Positions 1 to 8,440 of a stretch of 64,000 bases of DNA are shown here, one piece after another (within the stretch, counting starts at the first letter, position 1; each line of letters starts with the position of its first letter). This stretch comes from Gordonia sp. 'Campus'. GTDB taxonomy: Bacteria > Actinomycetota > Actinomycetes > Mycobacteriales > Mycobacteriaceae. The notes below the pieces were generated by a model. The model was not told the DNA's origin and made no database searches. It was given only the letters and a program-made list of their open reading frames with translations. Position numbers and translations under genes: made by a program. The DNA lies in assembly GCF_022206305.1 (NCBI RefSeq), contig NZ_JAKOIW010000003.1:124001-188000 (forward strand), given 5' to 3'.

Positions 1-2328
1 GCGGGATTAGCCGCTGGCGCCGCTGCGGGCGTAATCGCGGTCCCGTCGATCGCTACGATCTGGAATCCGGTGGGCTGGGTTGGCACGACGACGGCAATCG
101 GACTCAGCGCTGTAGGGCAGCTGGGAAAGTACGCCGGCCAGAAGCTCGCGAAGCGGGGAGAGAATGAGAGAGCTGCAGCGCGATCGGCCATCGAACGTGA
201 GTCGAGGCTGGCGGTGCACAAGACTTTCGATTCCATCGAGAAGGACCTTCGTGAGCAGAGTGCGTCCGAAACTTGGGACCTCGCCGGACCCGTTTTGGTT
301 GCACTCTTGAAGCAGGATCTTGCGCTTCGACGAAGTAAGACCGAGATTGCGAACCTGATCGACGTTCTTCATGTTCAATCTGGCGGAATCGCACCCTCTT
401 TTGCGGGCGTGGATGTCCTTGAGAAGGCCGTTCGACGAGTACTGAATTCACGGCCCACGTCGAGCAAGAACGAAGCATCGATTCTCTTGGGTGAGGACTG
501 GTTCGAACACAACGACGAGCGGTCGTCACTGCACGGAGAACTCACCGACGCTCATCGCGCCATCTTCGCCGAGGAACGAGAGCAAGAACGTCGTCAGCTC
601 AGAGAGTGGCTGTCACATGTCTGGCAAGTGAGGTCTCAGAGTGAGATCGACGAGTGGATGACGACTGTCAACGCCTTCTGTGCCGACGACCTCGAACTGG
701 CAGATGCGATCAGGAAAATCGCGGCGACCGAACACCGGAAGCCGTCTGTGGTCATCCTTGGGGACTACAGCGCCGGCAAGTCCAGCCTGGTCAAGCGACT
801 ATTGGTTGAGATGAGCGGCTCTGTCCCGGAGGATCTCCAAATCCGTGGCAGTGTCGCGACAAGCTCGGTGCGAACCTACGAACTCGATCACATTCGACTG
901 ATAGACACTCCAGGTTTTCAAAGTGGCCAGGCCAGCCACGACGAGCAGGCGCTCGGGGCGGTCGCGGGTGCTGCCCTCGTACTGGTTGTGGTGCACGTCA
1001 ACTTGCTCATCGGCGACTTGTCCTTGCTCGAAACGATCGTGAAGGGCACGGAGACAGCCGTCTCGAAACGTGGACGCGTGCTGTACTTGATCAACCGCTC
1101 GGACGAACTCGGTACGGATCCGACATCGGCTCCTATCGACTACTTGTTGCTTCGGCGCCGCAAAGCCGGCGAGTTGATCGCTGCGTTGGCGTCGCGGGAC
1201 ATCCTGGTTGACCCAGCCGAAGTGCACGCATTGGCCGGAGACCCATTCGGCGAGGTCGGCAGTCGGATGGACGTGACTCGAACCGACTTCGACAGCAATC
1301 GTGATTGGGATGGGGTCGAGCCCCTGGCGCGGACCCTCGACACGTTCTCCGGGCGGGAGTCTCACGCGGGCAGGACGCGGGCACGCGTCGATGAGATCAG
1401 CGCTACGCTGATGCGTCGGCGAAACGAGCTGCGTCAAACCACTATTCCGATGGAACCCGAACTGGCGGCATTCGGTCGGACCATCGAGGCAATCGAGAAC
1501 GGTGAGCGCGACGCCGAACTTCTTGAGACTTCGCTTCGCAACCGGTTCAAAAGGATCCTGCAGCCGCGCGCAGACACTGCACGGCACAAGGTCAGCGCTG
1601 CGGGCAAGGACGATATGGCGCGGCTCGAAGAGTTCACGGACGAGTGGCTCCGCGACGAGGACCTACTGGCTGAAATAGATCGGTTTGTCGGTACGGCTGC
1701 CCAAGATATCGACAGGTGGTTTGCCAAGCACACGTCGATCATCGGACGCCAGATGAAGTCCGTCGAGTTCGCTGCAGGTCTGTCACTCGGCGGCGAGGAG
1801 AGGTTTGTCGGACCTGCCGAAGGTGGAAGTGCCTCAGACGTGGTCGCTGGTTCGGCACGCAACACTGCGAAGGTGGCAAAGGCGATCGGCAACCGGGATG
1901 CGATCTACGCTATCGGCAAGAGCCTTGGCGTGAAGTTCAAGCCGTGGGGCGCAGTCAAGGCCGGTGGACGGGTGGCAAAAGCGGCGCCGATTCTGGCCGC
2001 GATTGCTACGGCTGCCGATGCGCATGCGATGTACAAGGGCCACAAGTCTGGCAAAGATCGAGAGCAATCCCGCAATGGTGCGATCGAGTTCATCACGAAG
2101 GCTTCCCAGACAGTGGAGACACAGATCCTCCACGGTGACCGCCGTGATGGTCCAATCCCAGCACTTCGTGAGCGCGCAGCTGTGCTTGCCGAGCATCGTC
2201 GCGCGCTGCAGCAGGAACAGGCAGCGGTGAGCAATACGCTGCAGCAGACGAGGACCCAAATTGACGGTTTGACTGGACTACTAGTCAGCGCCAGCGAACT
2301 CTTCTCGCAGGAACGGAGTGCAAGTTGA
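1..2328 (+). CDS. Dynamin-like GTPase, first of a tandem pair, 5' end outside the window
   Basis: The reading frame is open from base 1, so the true start lies upstream; a GTG at 70 is a possible but less likely start because hydrophobic coding sequence precedes it. Counting from base 1, residues 254-261 are a P-loop (GDYSAGKS), residue 302 begins the G3 motif DTPG, and residue 365 begins NRSD in the G4 position. The N-terminus is Ala/Gly-rich and hydrophobic, and a second Ala/Gly-rich stretch lies at about 1840-2040, both suggesting membrane contact; long helical parts follow the GTPase domain, as in bacterial dynamin-like proteins. The next gene overlaps by four bases. Role inferred: paired membrane-remodelling GTPases. 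An anti-phage or membrane-stress role is possible but not shown. Base composition is visibly less GC-rich than most of the window. Confidence 0.75.
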   Translation, partial: AGLAAGAAAGVIAVPSIATIWNPVGWVGTTTAIGLSAVGQLGKYAGQKLAKRGENERAAARSAIERESRLAVHKTFDSIEKDLREQSASETWDLAGPVLVALLKQDLALRRSKTEIANLIDVLHVQSGGIAPSFAGVDVLEKAVRRVLNSRPTSSKNEASILLGEDWFEHNDERSSLHGELTDAHRAIFAEEREQERRQLREWLSHVWQVRSQSEIDEWMTTVNAFCADDLELADAIRKIAATEHRKPSVVILGDYSAGKSSLVKRLLVEMSGSVPEDLQIRGSVATSSVRTYELDHIRLIDTPGFQSGQASHDEQALGAVAGAALVLVVVHVNLLIGDLSLLETIVKGTETAVSKRGRVLYLINRSDELGTDPTSAPIDYLLLRRRKAGELIAALASRDILVDPAEVHALAGDPFGEVGSRMDVTRTDFDSNRDWDGVEPLARTLDTFSGRESHAGRTRARVDEISATLMRRRNELRQTTIPMEPELAAFGRTIEAIENGERDAELLETSLRNRFKRILQPRADTARHKVSAAGKDDMARLEEFTDEWLRDEDLLAEIDRFVGTAAQDIDRWFAKHTSIIGRQMKSVEFAAGLSLGGEERFVGPAEGGSASDVVAGSARNTAKVAKAIGNRDAIYAIGKSLGVKFKPWGAVKAGGRVAKAAPILAAIATAADAHAMYKGHKSGKDREQSRNGAIEFITKASQTVETQILHGDRRDGPIPALRERAAVLAEHRRALQQEQAAVSNTLQQTRTQIDGLTGLLVSASELFSQERSAS

Positions 2329-3908
2329 GTGATTTCGATGTCCAAGCCGCGAAGAAGTGGCTGGATGAAGTACCGGGGAGACCACTTACTGACGACTTCG
2401 AGCGACAGTGGGAGCAGTTCGCCTCGGAGCCGAAACCGGTACTCACCGTCTTCGGTTCCTACGACACGGGCAAGAGCAGTCTCATTCGACGACTGCTTGT
2501 CGATGCTCGACAAGAGGTTCCGGACTGGTTGACCATCAGTGCACGCCACGAAACTTTCGAGGTGCGGAGCGTCGACTTGGCGGGCTGCGTCGTCCGCGAT
2601 ACACCTGGTTTAGCTGTTGGCGCGCAGGACGTTCGTGGTGAAGCCAATACCCGGTTGGCCAAAGACGCTATCGGACTGACGGACATCACCATCGTCACGG
2701 TGACACCGCAGCTCGCCACGGGAGAGCAGGACCTGATCCGCGCCCTCATCGACCGCCAATCGTCCACCGAAGCTGTGTGGTTCGTAATTTCACGATTTGA
2801 CGAGGCAGGTCGCGACCCAGATAGCGATCTCGACGGCTACCGGGATTTGGCGCAACGAAAAGTTGCCGAACTCCGCGAGTCGCTCGGATTGGACGCTGAC
2901 ACCCCTGTGTTCGTTGTGGCGCAGGACGCCTTCCAGTTTGCGGGCGCCGATCGTGACGTGGAGCGGGACATCTGGGATGACTCTCGTGAGTGGGACGGGA
3001 TCGACGGTCTTACAGCGGCTGTCGAGCGCGTTGGACAGGAAGGCGCTCGGCCTCTTCGAACAGCCACCGCACAGCGCTTTTGGACTCAGGTAGTGGCTTC
3101 GACTAAAGAAGACCTCATCCATCAGCTGCGCGAGTTGGAAGCGCCCGCAGCCGCAGCGGTTGACGCGGCAAGTCGCAGGGATCAGTGGAAGACAGCACTG
3201 GCCGCTGCCGATTCAGCTGCCCGCGCCCGCCTGGAAGGGGTTATCCAGCAGGCGATTCGGCTCGCCGCAGTCAACCACGACAGCACTCAGGACCAGATCG
3301 CATCGGCGATCAAGTCCTCGCTCGATGAGTGGTACCAGGAGGTTGGCCAGGCAGTCGATCTCCTCCTGCAGGACCTGGCGAGGTCGGCTGATAGGCAACG
3401 TACAGAACCCTCGTGGCAGCGACTTGACGCTTTCGTGGCGGCCGCCGTGCGCGACGGACAATCCGACGGAGCGGATGTCACCCGGTTTGGGCCAGTTCTT
3501 GCCAAAATGGGGCCGAAGCTCATGTCAAGTCTCATCGAGATTGACCGCCTGAACCAGAAGCGTTTGAAGAAGAAGGTAGACGAGGGGGCAGCCCGAGTAG
3601 TCGACGGCTGGTCGCAGGGCGACAAGGAGAAGGCCGCAAAGATGGTTCTCTCGATTGCGATTGCGGTCGCGAACCTGATCGACAACTATCGGTCGAAACG
3701 CGCGACAGTCAATCAGGCGCGAGCGCTTGGGGATCAGCTCAGGGCCGACGCAACAAGCGTTGCGCTGGCAGAGTGGCAGAGCATCGTTGATCAGGCATAC
3801 GAAGCCATCGAAGAAGCAACCGCGGAAGCCGGGCTTGCGCCGATCCTGAGCGACGAGGCCGAGGCGATACGCACGGCGATCGATAGTGCTCCGTTGGGCG
3901 ATGTCTAG
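2325..3908 (+). CDS. Dynamin-like GTPase, second of a tandem pair
   Basis: A 527-residue protein starting with TTG inside the stop of the upstream GTPase (TTGA overlap), so the two are almost certainly translationally coupled. P-loop GSYDTGKS is at residues 44-51, DTPG at 92-95, and SRFD in the G4 position at 156-159, a deviation from NKxD that may weaken guanine specificity. The rest is mainly helical, with a short hydrophobic patch near residues 440-452 that could insert in or touch a membrane. Bacterial dynamins often come as unequal pairs that assemble together; that family knowledge supports a hetero-oligomer here. The gene ends 24 bases from a convergent methyltransferase gene. Confidence 0.75.
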   Translation: MSDFDVQAAKKWLDEVPGRPLTDDFERQWEQFASEPKPVLTVFGSYDTGKSSLIRRLLVDARQEVPDWLTISARHETFEVRSVDLAGCVVRDTPGLAVGAQDVRGEANTRLAKDAIGLTDITIVTVTPQLATGEQDLIRALIDRQSSTEAVWFVISRFDEAGRDPDSDLDGYRDLAQRKVAELRESLGLDADTPVFVVAQDAFQFAGADRDVERDIWDDSREWDGIDGLTAAVERVGQEGARPLRTATAQRFWTQVVASTKEDLIHQLRELEAPAAAAVDAASRRDQWKTALAAADSAARARLEGVIQQAIRLAAVNHDSTQDQIASAIKSSLDEWYQEVGQAVDLLLQDLARSADRQRTEPSWQRLDAFVAAAVRDGQSDGADVTRFGPVLAKMGPKLMSSLIEIDRLNQKRLKKKVDEGAARVVDGWSQGDKEKAAKMVLSIAIAVANLIDNYRSKRATVNQARALGDQLRADATSVALAEWQSIVDQAYEAIEEATAEAGLAPILSDEAEAIRTAIDSAPLGDV

Positions 3909-3932
3909 AGATTCTGGACCGCGGGTGACTGC

Positions 3933-4547
3933 TTACGCCGGCCGCAACACCGCCACGAGGAACTCTGATTTCTCGGTGAACGGCCGGACGTCCCAGGACT
4001 CCAACAGCAGGTCCTGAGCGAAGCCGGCGGTGGCGGCGTTCTCGAGGAACTCGTCGAACGCATAGTCGCGGCCGGCGCCGAATCCGATGACGGCGCGACC
4101 GTCGTCGCGGAGATGTGCGCGCAGTCGCTCGAGAACTGTCACGCGCGTGCTCGGTGCGAGGAACGCCATCACGTTGCCGGCCGAGACGATGAGGTCGAAC
4201 GGTTCATCGATGCCCCGGGCGGGGAGGTCGAGTTCGGCGAGGTCGTTGACCAGCCAGCGGGGGCCCGGGTGATCCTCTTCGGCGGCCTGGATGAGGACGG
4301 GGTCGACGTCGACGCCGACGACGTCGTGCCCGACCTCGGCGAGGTAGGCACCTACGCGGCCCGGTCCGCATCCGGCATCGAGGATGCGAGATTCGCGGGA
4401 CGCCATTGCGTCAATGAGTCGCGCCTCGCCGACCAGGTCGTAGCCCTCCCGAGCGAGGTCACGGAAACGTTCGACGTACCGACTCGAGTGGTTGGGATCT
4501 TCGGTGACCTTCTGCATCCAGATGCTCTGTTCGACCATGTAGTGCAT
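3933..4547 (-). CDS. Class I SAM-dependent methyltransferase
   Basis: A 204-residue protein with the Rossmann motif I DAGCGPGR at residues 57-64 and the acidic end of strand 2 (GVDVD) at 78-82, the SAM-binding signature of small class I methyltransferases. Substrate cannot be read from the sequence. The start at 4547 has a weak purine-rich stretch (GAAAG) in front; the frame stays open to 4601, which would overlap the upstream dehydrogenase gene, and an ATG at 4538 is the other option. It is the last gene of a minus-strand group with the SDR and amidohydrolase, but the roughly 45-base gap leaves co-transcription uncertain. Confidence 0.8.
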   Translation of the reverse strand: MHYMVEQSIWMQKVTEDPNHSSRYVERFRDLAREGYDLVGEARLIDAMASRESRILDAGCGPGRVGAYLAEVGHDVVGVDVDPVLIQAAEEDHPGPRWLVNDLAELDLPARGIDEPFDLIVSAGNVMAFLAPSTRVTVLERLRAHLRDDGRAVIGFGAGRDYAFDEFLENAATAGFAQDLLLESWDVRPFTEKSEFLVAVLRPA

Positions 4548-4593
4548 TCTTTCAGAGCCCTGCGGCCGGATTGATCGGAGCGTCCGGAGACCA

Positions 4594-5424
4594 TCACGCA
4601 CGTGTGGCAGAGGTCCCGAGGTTGACCTCCAGAACGGTACCCGTGGTGAGACCGGGATCGTCGACGAAGTACATCACCGCGCGGGTGACGTCCTCGGGTT
4701 CGAGCCAGGGGATTCCCAACGCGCTGAGGCCGGCGAACACATCGCGCGCGTCATCAGGGGTGGGATTGTCGAGGTCAGGCCGGAAGCGCTGCAATGTCGC
4801 CGAATTCATGATCATCGGCGTCGCCACGGAGGTCGGGCAGACCACGTTCGCGGTGATGCCGAACTCGCCGACTTCCAACGCCACCGACTTGATGAACCCG
4901 ATGACGCCCCACTTGGACGCCGAATAGTGCGAGAGATCTTTCATCCCGCCGCGGCCTGCACCTGACGACACTCCGACTATTCGACCGTGGCCATTCGTTC
5001 GCATCGCGCCGACTGCGGCCCGCACGCAATGAAACGCACCCGTCAGATTGGTGTCGAGGATGTCTGACCACTGATCGTCGTTGATGTCCTCCACCGGGCT
5101 GAACGCACAGACTCCTGCATTGGCGACGAGGATGTCGAGGCGGCCTTGTTCGGACATGATCGTCTCAACGAGCGCGCTCACCGCCACTGAGTCACGTACA
5201 TCAAGCATCGCTGCCGTGGCGCGCCCCCCGCTCGCCACGATGTCTGCGACGGTTTGGACAAGATCGTCTTGGCCGGCCAGTGGGTAGGGAATGGTCTGGA
5301 TCTGCCGGACAATGTCGGTGACGACAACGTGTGCCCCCGCAGCGGCCAGCGCTCGGGCGTGCGCGCGTCCTTGGCCGCGTGCACCGCCCGTGACCCACGC
5401 GACCTTGCCTCTGAGGTCAGTCAT
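4594..5424 (-). CDS. Mycofactocin-type short-chain dehydrogenase/reductase
   Basis: A 276-residue SDR with nucleotide motif TGGARGQG (residues 12-19), NAG (102-104) and the catalytic YxxxK pair Y167/K171. The GxARGQGRAHA context and the insertion after strand 2 (IPYPLA, residues 45-50) are marks of the carveol-dehydrogenase-like SDRs that hold NAD tightly and pass electrons to the peptide-derived cofactor mycofactocin in actinobacteria. The reaction is oxidation of a secondary alcohol, substrate unknown. Its ATG overlaps the stop of the upstream amidohydrolase gene by four bases, so the two form an operon and may act in one catabolic route: hydrolysis of a ring or ester and oxidation of the product. 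Confidence 0.85.
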   Translation of the reverse strand: MTDLRGKVAWVTGGARGQGRAHARALAAAGAHVVVTDIVRQIQTIPYPLAGQDDLVQTVADIVASGGRATAAMLDVRDSVAVSALVETIMSEQGRLDILVANAGVCAFSPVEDINDDQWSDILDTNLTGAFHCVRAAVGAMRTNGHGRIVGVSSGAGRGGMKDLSHYSASKWGVIGFIKSVALEVGEFGITANVVCPTSVATPMIMNSATLQRFRPDLDNPTPDDARDVFAGLSALGIPWLEPEDVTRAVMYFVDDPGLTTGTVLEVNLGTSATRA

Positions 5425-6287
5425 CGCACGTCATCGAACCCGTAGACCTGCTGAGCATTTCGTCGATAGAAGCGATCCTGCTCATCTGTGCTGGCTTCGC
5501 CGAGGATCGTGCCGAGAGAGTCGACCAAATCGGCGTAGCGACCACCAATGTGTTCTATCGGAATGTTGCTTCCGAAAATCACCCGATCCCAACCGAAGGC
5601 GTCGATGGCGGGTTCGACCCACGGTCGTAGCGACTCGGACGACAGGGCGCCCGTGCACATACCGAGACCCGAGATCTTGCAACGGATCGCGGGTGACTCG
5701 GCGCAGGTGGTGATTGCCCGTCGCCAGCGAGCCCGCCCTTTCGCGTCGGTCGCGGTGGGCCACCCCGTGTGCTCCAGAACAACTGCGAGGCCTGGGTACC
5801 TCGCGATCGTCCGCAGCCAGGCGTCCATCGTCTCCGGGTGCGCGGTGAGTTCGAAGACCATGTCGTTGTCGTCGAGCCAACGCAGTACCGTTTGTGCCGC
5901 CCGAGAATCCGGTTCAAAGCCGTACAGCACCCGCGCGCCCCGGAAATGCGGCGTCATAGCGGCTTGGGCATCGAGATCTGCGTAGATGTCGTTTGCACTC
6001 AGCGACGGATCGACGGACCCGATGTGCCGCATGTCCGCACCGTGATCGGCCGCCACCTTCGACACCCAACGCAACTCGTCCAGGTACGCACGCGGCGCCG
6101 TGACCGCCGAGACGTGCACGTACTGGTCGACCGAGAACGAACCGGCGGCTGCTGCGTAGTCGTCGAGACCGAAGCTGGAAAAGATGTCACCCTTGCCCAC
6201 GCTCTCCGCGAAGGCTTGCAGGCCGGGATACCACGGGTGATCGAGATCCCAGAGATGTAGATGTGCATCGACAACGCGTTCAGGCAT
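5421..6287 (-). CDS. Amidohydrolase family (TIM-barrel metal-dependent hydrolase)
   Basis: A 288-residue protein starting MPERVVDAHLHLWD, with the HxH metal motif at residues 9-11 typical of the amidohydrolase-2/COG3618 group (lactonases and decarboxylases of small organic acids). The C-terminal part contains RVIFGSNIP, the position of the last metal/catalytic segment; Asn there is common in this subgroup. The start at 6287 is preferred because the metal motif should lie at the very N-terminus; a TTG at 6326 would add 13 unconvincing residues. It is the first gene of the minus-strand operon and diverges from the LysR gene, which probably controls it. Substrate unknown. Confidence 0.8.
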   Translation of the reverse strand: MPERVVDAHLHLWDLDHPWYPGLQAFAESVGKGDIFSSFGLDDYAAAAGSFSVDQYVHVSAVTAPRAYLDELRWVSKVAADHGADMRHIGSVDPSLSANDIYADLDAQAAMTPHFRGARVLYGFEPDSRAAQTVLRWLDDNDMVFELTAHPETMDAWLRTIARYPGLAVVLEHTGWPTATDAKGRARWRRAITTCAESPAIRCKISGLGMCTGALSSESLRPWVEPAIDAFGWDRVIFGSNIPIEHIGGRYADLVDSLGTILGEASTDEQDRFYRRNAQQVYGFDDVR

Positions 6288-6339
6288 GTGGCCATCGTCA
6301 GCATCCGAGGCGTCAAAGGCCAACACCCATTTCGTCTTG

Positions 6340-6363
6340 ATCTAGCATCGTGGTGTGCTAGAT
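6340..6363. promoter_or_regulatory. Probable LysR operator between divergent genes
   Basis: A perfect inverted repeat ATCTAGCA-N8-TGCTAGAT that covers the GTG start of the LysR gene (6355) and lies 52 bases upstream of the amidohydrolase ATG. LysR regulators usually bind dyads of this size in the divergent region between their own gene and the target. The overlap with the start codon suggests autorepression. The link is inferred from position and symmetry. Confidence 0.6.
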
Positions 6364-7266
6364 GTGTCCCTCCGCGAACTCGAGTACGTCGTCGCACTCC
6401 ACGATGAACGCAACTTCACCCGTGCGGCACGCCACCTGCACATGGCTCAGCCCGCGTTGAGCCAGGCCATCATCCGGCTCGAACGACGTCTTGGAGTGAG
6501 TCTGTTCAACCGGACCAGTCGCAGTGTTGTCCCGACATCGGCCGGGAACGCGCTCGCCGAGGATGCGCGAGGCATCATCGATCAAGTCAGAGTCGCCGTC
6601 GCCCGCGCGACCGCATCATCCACCCAACGTGCGATCACGGTTCACGTCAGCGAACCTGCGTTGGAGACGCCGCGCCGGGTGATGGCAGAACTTCGCGCGG
6701 CACTTCCGAACCTGTCCGTGCACATGACAGCGATGCCAGTCTTCGCCGACCCCGAACAGGCACCCCAGCTGTCTTTGACGATCGGCCATCCACAGAGACA
6801 GCCCGGATATGGGCACATAGTTCTCCGCGCTGAACGCGTCGGCGCATTGATGTCCACCAAGCACGCTCTCTCTCAGAGACGTTCGGTGGTAGCGGACGAC
6901 CTCGAACGCCACCTCGTCGTTTCGATCGACGCGCAACACAGTCAATGGAACCGGTGGATCGAGCGGTGGGCTGCCAGCCATGGACGTTGTCCCCGGTGGA
7001 CGACGTCGGCAGTGTTCGGCATTGTTGCCGGCAGTGACGTGGCTGCCGACGGGGCCAGTCTGTTCGTCTGCCTTGAGTCCGTCGCCACTGATGTCGAGAA
7101 CAGCCTCACGTGGCGTCCGCTCGCGCCCACCGTGAGCGCATCGTGGTATCTGAATTGGTCGCACGCACATGCAGATTCACCTGAATTGCAGGACTGCATC
7201 AGCGCCATACTCTCTCACGCCGAGCTGTACGGCTGGGTGGACGACGGGGTTTCGACAGGTCAGTGA
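6355..7266 (+). CDS. LysR-family transcriptional regulator
   Basis: A 303-residue protein with the N-terminal winged helix-turn-helix of the LysR family (residues about 5-65: LRELEYVVALHDERNFTRAA, followed by QPALSQAIIRLERRLGVSLF) and a long C-terminal effector domain. It begins with GTG right inside an inverted repeat that is probably its own operator. Divergent placement next to the amidohydrolase/SDR/methyltransferase group makes these the likely targets, with the inducer expected to be the substrate or an intermediate of that pathway. Nothing in the sequence identifies the inducer. Confidence 0.88.
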   Translation: MLDVSLRELEYVVALHDERNFTRAARHLHMAQPALSQAIIRLERRLGVSLFNRTSRSVVPTSAGNALAEDARGIIDQVRVAVARATASSTQRAITVHVSEPALETPRRVMAELRAALPNLSVHMTAMPVFADPEQAPQLSLTIGHPQRQPGYGHIVLRAERVGALMSTKHALSQRRSVVADDLERHLVVSIDAQHSQWNRWIERWAASHGRCPRWTTSAVFGIVAGSDVAADGASLFVCLESVATDVENSLTWRPLAPTVSASWYLNWSHAHADSPELQDCISAILSHAELYGWVDDGVSTGQ

Positions 7267-7406
7267 ACCGCCGGATCGGCGGGGCTCCATGACGGGATTC
7301 GCTCTGCCCTCCGCCGTTCACACGACACTCCTGTGGACAGCCCAATGCCAACCTGCCCCAGGTGATCTAACATCGACCGGCACGGTGATGACTGCGGGGG
7401 AGTCCG

Positions 7407-7802
7407 GTGATGACGACTTATGTCGATGAGGTGCGGGCGTATCTGTCCGGTTTCGGTGATCCACCTCGGCTGTTCGATGCCCTTCGCGATGCCACCCTCG
7501 CCGTTCCACTCGACCTCAACGGCCGCCTGTTCACGCTGGTTGAGACCGGTATCCCGTGGATGCTGGCGTTCACAACGCCTGAACGTCTGCGCGAGTTCGC
7601 CGAGCTCACCGATCGGGACCTCGACGAGGTCCGCTACCTCGAGGTTCCCGGCCACGAGTTGATCGACCGCGTACTCGACCAGGCCCCCGAACCCACCGGC
7701 CTCGTCATCGACCCCGCGACACCGTCGACGATGACGTTCCCGCCGAGCCGCGAGCTGACGCCGCACTGCTACTACGACGACGAGGGCGAGGTGGTCCGAT
7801 GA
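7407..7802 (+). CDS. SseB-like protein at the head of the type VII/Rhs toxin module
   Basis: A 131-residue soluble protein. Its layout, a short helix then LFTLVETGIPWMLAFTTPERL at about residues 41-61, recalls the SseB N-terminal domain found in many small actinobacterial proteins near type VII secretion substrates. The start could be the GTG at 7407 or the ATG at 7410; a purine-rich GGGGGAG lies upstream at a fair distance. The stop overlaps the start of the next gene (ATGA), so it is the first gene of the toxin operon. A role as an accessory or chaperone-like factor for the exported Rhs protein is inferred from position only. Confidence 0.6.
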   Translation: MMTTYVDEVRAYLSGFGDPPRLFDALRDATLAVPLDLNGRLFTLVETGIPWMLAFTTPERLREFAELTDRDLDEVRYLEVPGHELIDRVLDQAPEPTGLVIDPATPSTMTFPPSRELTPHCYYDDEGEVVR

Positions 7803-8440
7803 CCGAGAATCTGCACGTGGAGCCCTCAGCCCTCGACAAGGCCGGCGCCGGCATCAACGGCGTGATCGACAGGCTCGCCGACACCGGTGTCGGTTCGGAC
7901 TACAGCGCCGCGCTCGGTCGCGGATACGGCGACCTCGACCTCGACGGTCGTACGATCGGTCACGCCGACCCGAAGAGCGGACTCGAGGAGTACTGCGATC
8001 GCTGGGAATGGGGCGTTCGAGCGCTCGTCACCGGAGCGGCAGAGATCTCGAAAGGCCTCGGACTCGGAGCGAGTCACTACGAGCGTGAAGAGAAATGGGC
8101 GGGCGACCAGCTCAAGAATTTCACGATGGACCTGATCGGCGACCCGAGCCTCACGCCGGAGGACGTCAAGAACAAGTCATGGGGCGAATTGTGGGAGCAC
8201 AACAAGAACGCCATCACCGATCCGCAGTGGGCCCTGACGCCTGAGGAGATGGCAGAGCATCGGAAGTTGGGCGAAGCACTCAGAGGGACGTTGACGGAGG
8301 ATCTCGAGACCATCGCCCGCCACCAGTTCGACCCGTCGACACTTGTCACCGACACGATGGACGGCTTCGAGCGTGACGGATTCACCGCGGACCCGCCGAG
8401 CAGCGCCGAGTCCGAGCCCGCTGACAAACCGGTCAGATAG
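7799..8440 (+). CDS. Type VII secretion-associated small helical protein (WXG100/ESX-like partner)
   Basis: A 213-residue protein whose first half reads like an ESX-associated helical hairpin: MTENLHVEPSALDKAGAGIN at the start, then a WEWGVRAL segment and a YxxxE-type sequence (residues about 102-105, YERE) that resembles the type VII export tag. No signal peptide or membrane span is visible. It overlaps the SseB-like gene by four bases, and the Rhs gene starts on the base after its stop codon, so the three are one translationally linked unit. The likely role is as a secretion partner or targeting factor for the Rhs toxin, in the way ESX substrates travel as pairs. Confidence 0.6.
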   Translation: MTENLHVEPSALDKAGAGINGVIDRLADTGVGSDYSAALGRGYGDLDLDGRTIGHADPKSGLEEYCDRWEWGVRALVTGAAEISKGLGLGASHYEREEKWAGDQLKNFTMDLIGDPSLTPEDVKNKSWGELWEHNKNAITDPQWALTPEEMAEHRKLGEALRGTLTEDLETIARHQFDPSTLVTDTMDGFERDGFTADPPSSAESEPADKPVR

